Shown piece by piece: positions 45,770 to 59,200 of a stretch of DNA of 64,000 nt. The notes under the pieces were generated by a model. That model was given only the letters and a program-made list of their open reading frames with translations. It was not told the DNA's origin and made no database searches. A program made the position numbers and the translations under genes. Origin of the DNA: Cheilinus undulatus (lineage: Eukaryota > Chordata > Actinopteri > Labriformes > Labridae); assembly GCF_018320785.1 (NCBI RefSeq), contig NC_054877.1:7673030-7737029 (forward strand), read 5' to 3'. Positions within the stretch are counted from its first letter, which is position 1; each line of letters opens with the position of its first letter.

Positions 45770-48700
45770 CGTGTGCAGAGATGGATCATCTTCAACCAGA
45801 AAACCTCAGTAGAAGTGTTTGTGTGAAATCAGGTGAATGTCGTCCTCTACCTTTGCCTTCACACTCTCTGTTTTAACCTTTTTCTTGAGCCTTTTCTCAG
45901 ATTTAAGAATATTTCAGTCAGGGCTTTTGGCCAGGCAGCTTGATTAAATATCTCAGTCAGGTATCATATTTTCAGCACAGAGTTAAGGAAGTGCTTTACA
46001 TGCTTACAAGCTCAAAAGCAAGCAATAAAAAAATCGGGATGAAAAGCTGCACATAGAAACCAGCAGATTTGAAGATTTTAAAACAAAAAAAAATAATAAT
46101 AAAACAGAAATGTTGTAGCAGCTTTTTCACATAGAACCTTCGACAAGTGCGAATGCAAGTGAAAATAAAACAGATTAAATAAAAATATGCAGTAAGGAAT
46201 AAAGTCAAAAGCACAATTTAACCCTCATATGCTCTGAATATAAACAAATATTCATTTTATAGTATTTAATGTAACAAGGTTCATGTTATGACAACTAGTC
46301 ATGCAGTATTTTCATTCATAGTAGGGTGCCAAAACAGACAACAATCATGAATATGGTAAATCAAATCATGATTTGCTGAAGTAAGTCTGTAGCAAGAGGG
46401 GGGCCGAAGGGTTTTAAAGACCCCTGTGCCCCCTTTAAATAGGAATGGCCAATCATTCTAAAGTAATCCAACAGAATAAATGGTTCCCTATGGCTGTGGA
46501 CAGATGCTCCATTTTTAGTGCCCAAAGACGGCACAGAGGGAGATCACTTCATCGACCCTTCTTACCTTCATCATGTTCATAGTAAAGACAAAACACCACA
46601 GTGGCAGTGATATCATGACTTTAAACATCACTGTGAATCAGGCAATAGGAAGCACATTTCTTAACCACCTTTCTAAGGTCCTTACTCCTTTTTAACTAAG
46701 GGAATTTTCCAAATATCCGTCTGTGTTGATTCCCTTATTAAAGCACTGGCTGTACGAGGCTGTTAGGAATCTGCAGTCAGTTTTCAAATATGCAATCCCA
46801 TCCACAGAAAAACTAAACAAAATATATTGAAAAAAATAATTTTAATACATGAGGGGAGAAATTATAAAAAGGTCAAATTTTGTGGAAAAACAGAAACCCT
46901 CTTCCACCTGGATTGGTCAAACAAGTAATCTCAAAACTGTGATTTTTTCCCCCTTTTTCTACAACAGCTTTTAGGAAATATAACACATTTTATATCTTTA
47001 TTATATTGACTAAGATAGGGAAAGTTAGTTGATCTATTCTTGTTTATTTGTAAAATTCTATATTAGCTATCTTGCTGTTACATGCAGTCGCAGACCAGCA
47101 ACTCTTAATACAAACTAGTTTTATTTTTTCAGTTAATTCTAGTGTCTTAAATTAAGTGATCTATACGTGCTTTCTAGTTTTTTCTAGTATATTCATCTGA
47201 CTCAAATGTTGTATTGGTCACTGATTCCTCTTCTAATGGCATTGGTAGAACAGCAACTCTTGTTTTAAGATTAAATTTCTGCATTTGTCAATGTACATCA
47301 GAGATGCTACATGTGTTTATGATTAAAATAATCTAATTTAAATAGCTCCATCTTTGTAGGGATCCTTTTCTGTATTGTTGGCAGCTCAAACGATCCTGTG
47401 CCTGATATGATTTGTGATATCTTAGGAATTAATTTTAAATCATCTTTTCATTTCAGATTCTTGTATTTTAAATTTTTGGTAATATCTTACTTTCAATTTG
47501 TACAGCAAGTAAAGTTTGACAAGGAAAAATACAGTTTTAAACAAGTCTACAGTTACATTATTTTCTGCCTCCTGTCAGCCTAAATATTTTAAACAATTAT
47601 TTGAAATCATAAAATGTAATTTATTTTTTACATAGCCCATCTATGTTGAAGTTCAGCCTTCTACTTTGAACCTTTTTAAAAACAGTGGCGGTTGCAATTC
47701 ACAGTTCTACCTCAAGATGGCGACAGTACAACAGAAAATAATGCAGTATGGTGAACATGTAATGAATCAATGTGATGGTCATTCCTTCTGTAAGGTTTTT
47801 TTCTACACTCCACTCACAGCAAAATGTATAACTGTATTATATTTAAGCAGGTTTTTACTTTAAGTAGTACAGAAGAGAACTTGGGCCATTTAAGTTCTGA
47901 GTTATTCCCTTAAATTCTGACTATATTTGATATTATTTCTCACAAACAACAAGGTTATAAATCAGAAATAATGACTGGAAGAGATAAATAAGAAATTTTC
48001 AATGTTTCATATTCTTTTATTTTCATTTTAAAAAGTCCAAATATTCTGATTCCAGCTGGCCAAATTTCAGTAATTTCAGGATTCTCCCCTTCTCTCATAG
48101 TAAACTAAATATTGTTGTAAGCAGAACAAGACTTTTGAGTGGGAAAAAGTCTTCAAAATGTGCCAGTATTTAAAAGTTTAAGGCAACAGCAGTTAATTGA
48201 GAAAGCAAATCTAGTTGAAGGCCTAACATCTTCATGATGGAAGAAATCAGCAGTCAGTATCATCCTATGATTACAGATTAACCTTTGAAACCAAAACTCA
48301 GCAGATTTTTTATTAAGGAATAAGCACAAAACACGTCTGGTGTAAGCATGTTAAATTTTAAGGTACAAATCTGAAATCTGAAAGATTTTCAAATTGATCC
48401 AACATGGAGAAAGACGTCTATCCCCCCTCCACAGAGTGCAGCAGCTGTCTGCTTTCAGCACTGTGTAACCTCAGCAGCACAGCTTTACTGCACGATTTCA
48501 CACACCAGCCTTCAGCTAGACAGAAGCCAGGTAGACCGTCTTAGTTCTGTTTGATGCTACAGCTGTATTCAGTCATAACAGTTCAGATACTTTAGTAGTC
48601 TAGTTTTACACGTTGTTATAGTTAATATGTTGTATATACTGAAGACTCTCACAAGCCATTAAATGTCTTAAACTGTACATTTAATCCCAGAGCTCAGGTA

Positions 48701-51700
48701 AAAGCAGAAATAAACATTGTATTATAGTAGGGGAAGGGGAGCTGATTATCGAATAGCAGCTAGCAAGAAGCAATGCAAAAAAAAGAAGAAAAAAAACAGA
48801 AAAAATAGTTTAAATGGTTAAAATTACTAGCTAAAAGAAGGAAAAGAGTAAAATTGGGTATCTAAAAGCTATAGTGATCTAAGAGTGACAGAAAACTGTC
48901 AAATAGCACGCTTACAGAAAAAAAAACATTTGACAAATCACTGTCTTAAAATGGGAATACAGCTAATGGAGTGAACCTAAAGTAACAGAAAAGAATAGAT
49001 GCAGTACTATGCAGAACTTTGAGGCATGTTTGGGCCAAAAAACTGACTTTATATGTTACCAGTAGTATGTGAAAAAAAATCTGTTTAAAAATGAACAAAG
49101 TCCACACCTCTGGGCAGAGTAGGAAGTGAGTGAGCACAGTCTGGGCTACTGTCTGGGCAGGTAGTAGTGATGCCGCCAACGTCTCCAGGTGTGTTTACCA
49201 GGGGGTGAAAAGGCCTGGACAAAAGAGATGCAGTCCAGCGAGGGCCCTGTGAAAAGTTCCTAGTGCCCTACATGCCTTAAACTTGTGCACAACTGTAAAT
49301 CAAGAAAAACTGTCAAAGAAAAGCAAAGGAAAATAATTAAGAAGCTTGCAGGAAGAAAAGAAAGGGGGATTAAATTAAACAGCTGGCTATAAGTCATGGA
49401 AAAACAGTAATAAAAAGTTGTGGATAATTAGGTAAATAATAAATTAGTGCCTTCTAGTGCCTATTAAACGTGCTAGCTAAAAAAATAGGAGCAGTTTGCC
49501 AATTGAGTATCCTAAACAATGTATGGGAAAATATGCACTTTACTAAACCTAAAACTATTTGCAGTGTTTTATGGTATACACTAAGAATATATGGATGGAA
49601 ATTCCACTGTGAACTCATTAAATGTGGCTGTAGTTTCATGATAATGCTGCTGACAGTGTTTGCTGTAATTCTGTGAGTAACAATGGTTCAGTCGAAGTTT
49701 GTGAACTTTTCTCTGACTGGATGTTGATAGAAGAACACTACATGTTAGTAATGTGTGTGTGACTCTCAGGTCTTCATTTAGTGGTGCTGTCATTTAGAAA
49801 TAAATTGTAAATTCAACCTAAATGTAGGTATAGGCCACAGAGGCCCTAAATATGTGTGTGTAAATGGAGATGAAACTGTCGCTGTGCTAACTTCTGCTAG
49901 AGGTCTTGTAAAATGAAATAAAAAAATGTGTCAATGATTTGGAGCTTGGCTTTTCTGATGTTCCTCAATTAGTTGAAATCAAATTTGTTAATTGATGATT
50001 TCTTTGTTTTCATAACTAGTAAACAGGGTCACAAATTAAACTATAATAGTGATGTTCCCTTGCATTACTCCATTTAGGGCCCATGAGACAATACTATTGA
50101 AAATGCTTCATTTTAAGCTTCATAGAATGATTAACAAATGTCTTATACCAACATTGCAAGCTTTCTAAACTTTCCATGTGTAAAATGTGCACTACACAGA
50201 TTATTGCAGGGAGTTTGTTGACAGGCAGTGTTTATTAGTAGTGGAATCCAGTGAGTGATGTTCTCCTTTTTCAGTCTTAAACAGACTGTGTAATGTCAGA
50301 TACAAAAGTTCTTTAGGCTCAGCCCACTTTTATATGGAATTAAGCTCTTAATAGTGCTTTCTATACACCTAATCACAGGGTAGTTGTTGCTCAGTGGGCT
50401 TTAATCTCCAGCTGTGTTTGTCTAAGTGGCCTTCAGCCATTTTAAAACTTCATAGTCTGCATGTTGGTAAGATAAAAGCTAATATTTGTCTAATATTTAC
50501 ATGAAAATATTTCTGGAAGATTCCAGCAGCACAGATGCAGCCCAGAGGTGAAGTTCAATGACTAAATTAACAACTAACTGCAATGTTGAACATTTAACAC
50601 GGGGCTCTATGGGGATTTACTCACTTTTGGAGGCAGCTTGTACCAGGACTGCCCACAGAATTGTCTAGGAACCTAAAAACCCCAGAGAAAGGACCCTCCC
50701 CACTTTAAATTATTGATGACATCACGTGTGTTTGATGTGTGAAATTGGTGCTAAAGTCCTGGCTAACAGTTTTATCATTTTGGACCTGAAAAATGTCTCA
50801 AACTTTTATAGGGTTCTGAAGTTGGAAGTGATGATTTTTGCAACGTTTCAACAATTTTCCTACTTCTTTTTGCCCCTTTCTTGTTCATTTGAAATGTTTT
50901 TAATCCTTAAAGCCATCTTTAACCAACTTAGACTGCTTTCCACCCCTCCTAGCCACTTTTGACCAATTTTTGTTGTTTTTTGCACTCTAATGCATGTCCT
51001 TTGCCAATTTACACCACATTTTTTTGTCACTTTTTGCACATTTTTCTAATGTTTTGCCATTTTCCACCCATTGTTACCACTTCTTTAAGACACTTATTTC
51101 CCTTTTATGCCCATTTTTCTACAGTTTTGCCACTTTCTGCCAAATTTTGCTACTTCTTTTTGCCATTTCTGACCCATTTTGACTATTCTTTGCCCTTTGA
51201 TGCCACCCTCAACCAATGTTTGATGTTTTTCAGCCGTTTATCCACTTCCCCTGTTTTCTGCCACTACAATGTCAGTTTTTTCGCAACTTCACACTCATTT
51301 GTTGTCACTTTTCACACATTTTTTCATTGTATTGCCATTTTCAAACCGTTTTTGCCACTTCTTTAAGGCACATTTTCCCCTTTCTTCCTTTTTTTTGCCT
51401 ATTTTTTACTGTTTGTTACTTTCCACAAAATGTTGATTCTTTTTGCCATTTTGCCTGTTTTTTTCATGTTTTTTGCCATTTTTAATTCATTATGGTTTTA
51501 CTTTTCCCTTTTTACCACATTCAACAAATGTTTGATGTTTTTCCACAACTTTTAACTCACTTTTGCTGTAATTGGCCATCTAATTGCCAATCTTTTGACA
51601 CTTTACACCCAGTTTAGTCACTTCTTACCCCATTATCCACTGTTTTGCCACTTCACAAACATTTTTGGTACTACTTTTTGCCATTTCTAACCCTTTTTGA

Positions 51701-52551
51701 CTGTTTCCTACAACTTTTAATCTGTTTGTGGTGTTTTTCAACCCCTTTTAATCATTTTTTGCTGATTTTTGCACGCTTTATTGCCACTCTTTTCCACTTT
51801 ATGCCTGTTTTAGTTGCCTATAAACAATTTCTGCCACTTTTCACTGCTTCTTCTTGCCAGCTTGAACACAGTTTGCCTTTTTTTGGCTGTTTTTGCCACT
51901 TCCCAAATCATTTAGTTCACTGTGCCCATCCACATTGTTAACTTAACCAGTAACAAGCTTATTTTGTTTAGAAAAAAGGGGTTTACATTCTACAAGGCTA
52001 TGTTTGACCACAGCATTGATAAATCAAATTCATGTGTCTTGGCTTTCATAAGATTGGTATTATTCCGATTAAAGATAAGATATCTTTATCACGGCTAACT
52101 TTATAGTGGACTGTAATTTTGTTGACCTCCCTTTGGGGTTTTCCACTGCGAGTTTTGGCGGCGCCAAGCCAAACCAAGCTGTGCTGATTTGCTTTTCTAT
52201 CACCAGTTTGGCCGCGCCACGCTCAAAGCAGAGAGAGAATATGAAACAACTGCTTGCAGCACTGTCGGTCTACAGTTTGATTTTTGCTTTAACACGATGT
52301 AAAGTCAATCAGATCAGACAGAGTAAAGAGATTGAGGAGGGCTCAAAACAGCTAGGCCCCAGAAAGCTCTCTCTTTTATCACCCCTTGGTGGTGACTTAA
52401 AGAACTGCAGTTTTTAAAATCTTTACATTGATGAACTCATCTTTGCTGGCTTAGTTTTCTATCTGCTGTTGTCCTTGTTAACTGAACATTGCTGAGCTGA
52501 CAACACTGGAGGACAAACAAGGAAACCAAAGGTCAATTAGAGCAGGATGAG
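45770..52551. other. dusp28-proc intergenic region (convergent 3' ends)
   Basis: The two genes face each other, so this holds both 3' ends. AATAAA occurs near 46164 and 46198 for dusp28. The rest is AT-rich with no recognisable gene; its main structure is the degenerate array at 50840-51925. A hairpin-prone GC patch at 52135-52220 (GGCGGCGCCAAGCC ... GGCCGCGCCACGC) looks like a repeat end. Confidence 0.65.
50840..51925 (+). repeat. Degenerate pyrimidine-rich higher-order array
   Basis: About 1.1 kb built from short variants of TTTTGCCACTT / TTTTGCCATTTT. Larger units also repeat: AACCAATGTTTGATGTTTTT at 51211 recurs at 51523 and, weakly, at 50961. CCACTTCTTTAAG.CAC recurs about 275 bp apart. 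Long open frames here (for example 50959-51366) are by-products of few purines, not genes. Confidence 0.75.
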
Positions 52552-52557
52552 TTTATT
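52552..52557 (-). terminator. proc polyadenylation signal
   Basis: TTTATT on the + strand is AATAAA on the coding strand, about 90 nt after the proc stop codon. Confidence 0.7.
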
Positions 52558-52643
52558 TATAAAGTGTTAGATTTTCAATGTAGTGAGGATGAGAATGTGA
52601 GTCCACTTTCGCAGATTGAGGTGGTTCAGAAACTCAAAGGTTG

Positions 52644-53212
52644 TCAGGCGTAATGACCTCTGTCCCAGTCGTCTTTCACTTGTTGGATCCAGTCGTTATA
52701 GTTGGACACTTTGGTGTAGATACCCAGCTTGTCTCTCTGGCCACAGCCCTCACCCCAGGACACCAGGCCGACCAGGAACCACGTGTCCCGGTACAGAGTG
52801 ACCATGGGACCACCGCTGTCGCCCTCACAGGCATCCTGCCTATCTCCCAGCCTCCCAGCACAGAGCATGTTGTTTGTGATGTTGTTGGTCATGTGTTGGA
52901 TGCAGACATCATGGTCCACCAGAGGGATTTTGATGATGTTGAGTGCAGAGGTGAACCTGCTGCTGTTCAGCTCTTCTTTGCCCCATCCCGACACCACGGT
53001 GATAGTGCTGTTGAGATGCAGCACTCGCTCTGCCATGGCGCGTCCTGGCAGACAAACGGGGAGGATGTACCGGGAGAAGGGGGCAGGGGTCTCAAGGCGC
53101 ATCAGTGCAATGTCGTTGTCCTGTGTCCTGCTGTCGTACTTTGGATGTCTGAAAGAGCGGAGGACCCTCAGAGTAACCTCAGTGCCTTCATCTCTGAGAC
53201 GGTCGTATTCAC
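52644..53212 (-). CDS. proc: proc exon 8 (Asp and Ser of the triad)
   Basis: Acceptor CCTTAG. It encodes [36 protein letters not shown] (Cys for the interchain bond), SGWG and GDSGGP, ending DRGHYA with TGA at 52646-52644. Confidence 0.96.
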
Positions 53213-56200
53213 CTAAGGAGACGTAGCACAGAAATGAACATCAGCAAAGTTCTAGTCACCAACTTTACTGTTTCCTGTATCTCAGCCGTTTGTCGGTCAG
53301 TACTGGCTCGGACGATAGAGACATTATCACACATTCACAGTGATATAAACTATTATCAACTTTCAGTGGAGTATAATTGAGTAAATCAAAGCTTTTCCCG
53401 AAAAAAGTAACAAATGACTTATGATTACGTGTTTTTTTTGGAGGCACCACCCCATCACTTTCACAGTTTGCAGAGCGGACACTCACCCAGCCGTACTGTG
53501 AATATCAGGCTGCTCTCAAGGCAGTGAGCGGCGGTCAGAACCCAACTCTCATCGATCAGGACGCCTCCACAGTGCAAACGCCGGTTAGCATTCCGTATCA
53601 AAACCTGCAAACGAAAATCCAAGAAAATCTGGCTGTAGATCTCAGATGCTCCACTTGCAAACCACTACTGTCAGAGCATGAATACATGCTAAAACTGTCA
53701 AAAAAATAGCACTAGTTAAAACTGTTTAACATTAGAATATATACAGGACTGCATGTACAAAATGACTCACTGGCATCCAATAATCCCTGGTTAAAATGAC
53801 GGTATTTAAACTTCTCAGGAGTTTAACTTTAGATGCTATCCCTGTGCAACCAAATCAGTTAAGGAAGATATTTTCTCAACAACCTGCTCTTTATTATGCT
53901 TTTACTTTGTTATTTGCACTGTCTTAACCACAAGAACTTAACTTCCTGTTTGAATAAGGAACCTGCTCTATTGAAAGCTGCATAATTGGCTCAATCGTGG
54001 GCAAACAAGAACTTGCTACAGATTGAAAAGTCAATAAAAGTAGCAAAAAAAGATGGTAAAAGTCTGAATTAATATCTTCTTTTTATTTTTTCTTACTATA
54101 AGAAGGCTTTTGAATAGATGGCTGTTGCTGTAACATGAGTCAGTTGAGTTTAGGTAAATTTATTTGCTCTATACACTGTTGAGTTACCTGCCATGGATTC
54201 TCCCCCTTCTTCCCCACTTCCCCCGCCACCATCCAGGGAAGCAAGCCATCCATTGGTTTGGTGTATGATGACCGACCAATCAACAGCTGACCACAGGATC
54301 TCTGACCTGCAGAGATAGAGACAGGGAGCAAAAGATAGGTGGTACTGTACGTACTTAGGTTTGAATTTACGTCTTTTGACATCACAGCTTTTCTATAATC
54401 TTTCTATTCTGTAATTTCTCACCATCGGGCACACACTTCCTGGAGTTATCATGCAGCGTGTATCCGCTCACACAGCTGCAGCTCCTCGACAGCCCGTCAC
54501 TGCTTTCAGAACAATCGTGGTCACAGCCGCCGTTATCCTCGGTGCAGTTAGTAGCTGTTACAGCTGAACCACAACAGAGCACAGAGATTTCAACAACAGC
54601 TCATTTTTAACCTCCTAAGACTCTGCATGTACAGTGCTTAACAAATTTACTAGACCACCTGCCATATTTGTCTGAGAGACCATCCAGCATCATGAAGTGC
54701 TTTAATGCGGACTCTTTCATTTTCAGTAAACTCTCCACGTTTTACTATTTTGAACAGGAATGAGGAATTTCAAACTGAATTCACCCAAATTTGAGCCGAG
54801 TCACTGGGCTTCTCTGAGAAGTCAGAAATTAATCAATCATAACATTCAACCACTAAAACTCATTTTCTGTTCAGGAATAAGAGTAATTAACTATAATTTG
54901 ACATTTTAATCAAGAAATAATAATGTGCTTTACTATTTTTTCTTTTTTTTTGTGTAAATCAGTAAATTTCAAAATTCATAATAGTTATATTTTATCATTA
55001 AAAATATCATTTGGGTTAAAGAGCTTCTACATATTGGTGTATTAACCATTGCAGAAACATAAAAAATGATTTTGGTAATTACCAATGCTGTTAATTTAGG
55101 GCAGCTGTGGCATAAACCTTACTTTGGTTAGGGTTAGGGTGGTCTAATAAATTTGTTAAGCACTGTACATACAAGGACATTACAGTTTGGCTTCCCTTCC
55201 TCAGAGTTGACGCTGAAGTAATTTGCTTGAAATGGTGGGAGAATTCACTCTATATTTCAGGAATTCTTGTGGACACTTAAGGGAATTAGTTTGGAGATTT
55301 TGGGAAATTTACTTAGAAATTTTCAAGTATTTTCCTTGACATGTCGGGGACATGGTTCTATATGTTGAAGTTTCACTGAAAATTTTGGGGGAAATATGCT
55401 TTGAATGTTTTATGGCATTTATGTGGAAATTTGGGAAATCTACCTGGATATTTTTGGAAATTTGTTTGGAAATTTTCAAGCATTTCATGGAAATTCATGT
55501 GTAATTTTTGGGGATGTAACTGGAATTTTTTGGAGCAATTTGCTTTGAGATTTTGAGGAATTTTCAAGAAAATTTGGGAAATTTCTTGTTATTTTTTTAG
55601 GAATGAGATTTGGAATGGTGGGCGGGTTCCTTTTAGATGTTGGATATTTTATGGCCATTTCAGGGATTTTCATTTTTTATTGATTTTTGAGGTGGTGTTT
55701 TTGCAAATTCTTTGGAATGTTTTCAGAAATTTTAGGGTGAATATGCTTTGAAATTTTAGGGCATTTGCTTCAAAAATTTCAGGCATTCATCTGGAATTTT
55801 TGGTTATTGTTAATGGAATGCTGAGGCTTTATATGACAAATCAGAAACAGTTGGGTAATATTTAAAGAAATCTGAATTTACTTTTAATGGGTAGTTTTCA
55901 CAGATTAAAAAAAAAAGCCCATTTTAGGTCATTTCTGTTGATTTTGGAAAGAAAAAATACAAGAAATTTTGTCATATAATGGAAACTTTGTTTATCCTTG
56001 TGGTCCATCATGAAAATAACAAGAAAAGTGATTCCAGTGTTGTAGTTCTTGAGTCCAAGACTCAGACTCCAGTCTACCTTAAGTCCTTATCTGGAGGACT
56101 GAATAAACTGTTTATTCCTGGTTGCTCTGAATGTGAGAGGAAAACCTCTAATCATGTATGATGTTTCTTCCGTCTGACTCACGTTCTCTGCAGTATTTTC

Positions 56201-59200
56201 CCTCATACCCGGGTCTACAGTTGCAGGCGTATCCTTGGTACAAATCCACACAGTCGCCATGAACACACATGTTGTTACTACACTGGTTCCCATCTGAAAT
56301 AACATGAGGTTATCGCGAGGAAACTCAAGATTCTCATATCAGTTCATATCTGTGCATATCAGTTACATACCTGAGTACACGGTCCAAAACTCCAGCTGAA
56401 AAGACAACAATAAAATCAGTAAAGATGCTACTTTAATGTATCTGGTTTAACATTTCTTTAAGGTTATTTTCTTCATTTTATATTTTTATATATTTAAGTT
56501 TTATTGTGTTTTTTATTGGGTTTTCAGAGAGATACAATGTTTACATTGCTTGCACTCATAAGGGATTTTGAGTTTTAATGTGTTTTTGCTGACTTTAAAT
56601 TTCCTACTAAATGCTCTGTCTTAAACTCTGTGAAGCACTTTGAATTGCTCTCAGTATAAATAGTGCTCCTCAAACAAACATGTCTGACAGAAGCAAAAAA
56701 ATCAGACAAGACAACAGTAGAAAAGTAACTTTTGAGTTCTCTGAGGTAAAACTACCTCATCATGACAATCTCTAAACAAAAAAACATTTCTATGATACTC
56801 AGCCTTTCAGAAACCAGTCCTTCTTTACTCACACTTAGAGCCAGATCCACAAAAAATTGTGCAACTTTTGCATCCACTAAATCTGTGCAAGTGAGAGAAA
56901 TGTTGGTGTGCAAGTCACAGTGCATGTGCAAAGGCTGAATCAGTGTAAACTACTCGGCGAAGCAGACATCATCTGTGTGTATCTGTCAGATTTGCATGCA
57001 TGTAAATGAAGAAATGTTTGAAAATCCCCCAACCCGAGCACAAAACTGTTCTGTTCCTACACAAACAAGTGGTCACATGCTGGCTTGTGATTAAAGCGGA
57101 TCCTTTTGGTGCAATTCTTAGTGGTTCAGTCTCAGAGGATTTTGTTTAATTAAACACTCACAGCTGCTGTTTTAGTTCAGTCTGCTTCTTAAATCCTGTT
57201 GACCTCAATCACAGGTCTTCAGTAAGGAGGAGGCAATGTCACCAGATAAACAGATCAAGTGGTTCAAATATCCATTGTAGAGATATATTTCCTTAATGTT
57301 ATAATTATTGATTTTAACTCTGTAAAGCACTTTGAATTGCTGTACATTCATCTTGGAAAGCTGTTTGTCACATTCATGATGAACCAATCAGAGCAACAAG
57401 ACAAAATGATGTTTTACATATGTGCTTCTCTTGAGCTGAACAGTTACCGCTGCTGTAGATTGTTAATAGTGCAGCTTCACTGTGAATAAAATTGATGCAA
57501 AGGCCAGTAGAGAGAAGTGCAAAAATGTCTACTCTTCCGAGACAGGCTTTTAGTGTGGCTCTATACTCTTGTTTAAAAAGAAATGTGGCCCAGTTTTGAT
57601 TAAACTGCCGCTTTCCTGCTGCTACATCCGAGCTAATAGTTACTACGGCAGCAGCCATTGGTTACTCCTGCAAACTCCAACCGTAGTGATCACAAAGCCA
57701 TGCTGAAGCAGACCGGGTGAAGAGCAAAAACACCTTTCCCTTAATGAAAAGCTTTTAGTGTGTTGTTTTAATTTATTTCATGCAGAAATGTGGTCCAGTC
57801 CTGGTAAAACTGACGCTATGCTAGAGCTGTATCCGTGCTAACCGCCACACTAGAGGCAGCCATTGCAAACAGCTTTCAGTACAACTAAACCCCACCCATA
57901 GCTACCGCCTCGTCCTTTTCAAATGATGCTAATTGGTCCGAACAGAGTTTGGTCCTGCGCAGTCCGTGTTGATTGGACCTTTTCGAGGTTAGAGGCCATG
58001 GGTTCTGAGGTTAGACCAGTTGAGAGCCACGACTCTAAAGCTGAAACACAAACACAGAAAAAGGACTTGTTCTCACTGTGGCCTCTCTGGATAGGAAAAT
58101 CTCCCAGGCTTCTTCAAAATCACAGACTTCCTCCACACATTCTCGCTCCAGAGACCCCGGCTTCAGCTCCTCGAAGAAAGAGTTCGCCCGGCGAGAACGG
58201 AGCAGCATGTGAGCCTTCGGAGGGTCAGAGAACACTGAGCAAACACAAAACATGAAGATGATTTTAGCATTAATCTATGTAGTTAATGTTATTGTAAGAC
58301 CTTTTAAATCTTCTGTTCAGTTAGGTCATTTTATTTGCTATTATATCTGATTGTGCAACAGCATATAATGGCCACAGTAGGTCTAAAAATAAATTATTAC
58401 AAAGCCAGGGATGGGGGTGACACTCAAAAATGGTGGAAAAAATGAACAATATCAGTTTTTGGCTTTCATATTATAGCTGCAAAATATCTTAATTTCTTAA
58501 AATTTAGACTACTAGTACTGAACCTTGGAGGTTAGATTTTCTGTTTGACCTGACCGAGGTTCCCCAAAGCCAAAAGCTGGGTTGAGCCAGAATTTCTGGC
58601 CCTTCCCTTGGACCCACTTTGGGTTGGAAAATAAGGGGGTCAAAGGCATCTTGTAATACATAGCAGCATTACTACATCCTACCCTAAATTTTTCAGATTT
58701 AGTCTTTTTTTCTTGTAATAACATCCATCTCTGATTCAGTTCTTGATTTTCATGGACAGGATCTCGAGGTGCAGCAAGGGACAGGAGGGTTTTCGGTTGG
58801 GTGATCTCAAAATTCCGTTTCTGCTTTTTGGAGATGATGTTGCTCTGTTGGCCTCTTCAGCCGGGGACCTCCAGCAGGCACTGAGATGGTTTGTGGCAGA
58901 GTCCAAAGCGGTCGGGATGAGGGTCAGCACCTCCAAGTCCGACACCATGGTTTTCTGCCAGAAAATGATGGGTTGCTCCCTCTGGGTGGGGAGAGTGCCT
59001 TTGCCCCAAGTGGAGGAGTTCAAGTACCTTGGGGCCCTGTTGACAAGTGAGGTTAGAAGAGACCATGAGATTGACAGGCAGATCATTGCAGCATCTGCGG
59101 TATTGCAGACGTTGTACCATACTGTTGTGGTGAAGAGTAGGCTGAGCCGGAAGGCAAGACTCTAAATTTACTGGTCAATCTTCGTTCCAACCCTCACATT

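Noticed and set aside
50959-51485. Overlapping open frames of 89-135 codons rich in Phe, His, Cys and Leu
   Set aside because: They arise from the pyrimidine-rich degenerate array; all frames stay open because stop codons need purines.
52641-53226. Plus-strand open frames of 165-191 codons
   Set aside because: They are shadows of proc exon 8, whose minus-strand reading has the full protease pattern.
55117-55141. Second TTAGGG-like run as an independent telomeric relic
   Set aside because: It lies inside the MITE just before its right terminal repeat, so it is part of that element.
55373-55673. Minus-strand open frames rich in Asn, Phe, Lys and Pro
   Set aside because: They mirror the tandem array at 55225-55810 and have no start context or family pattern.
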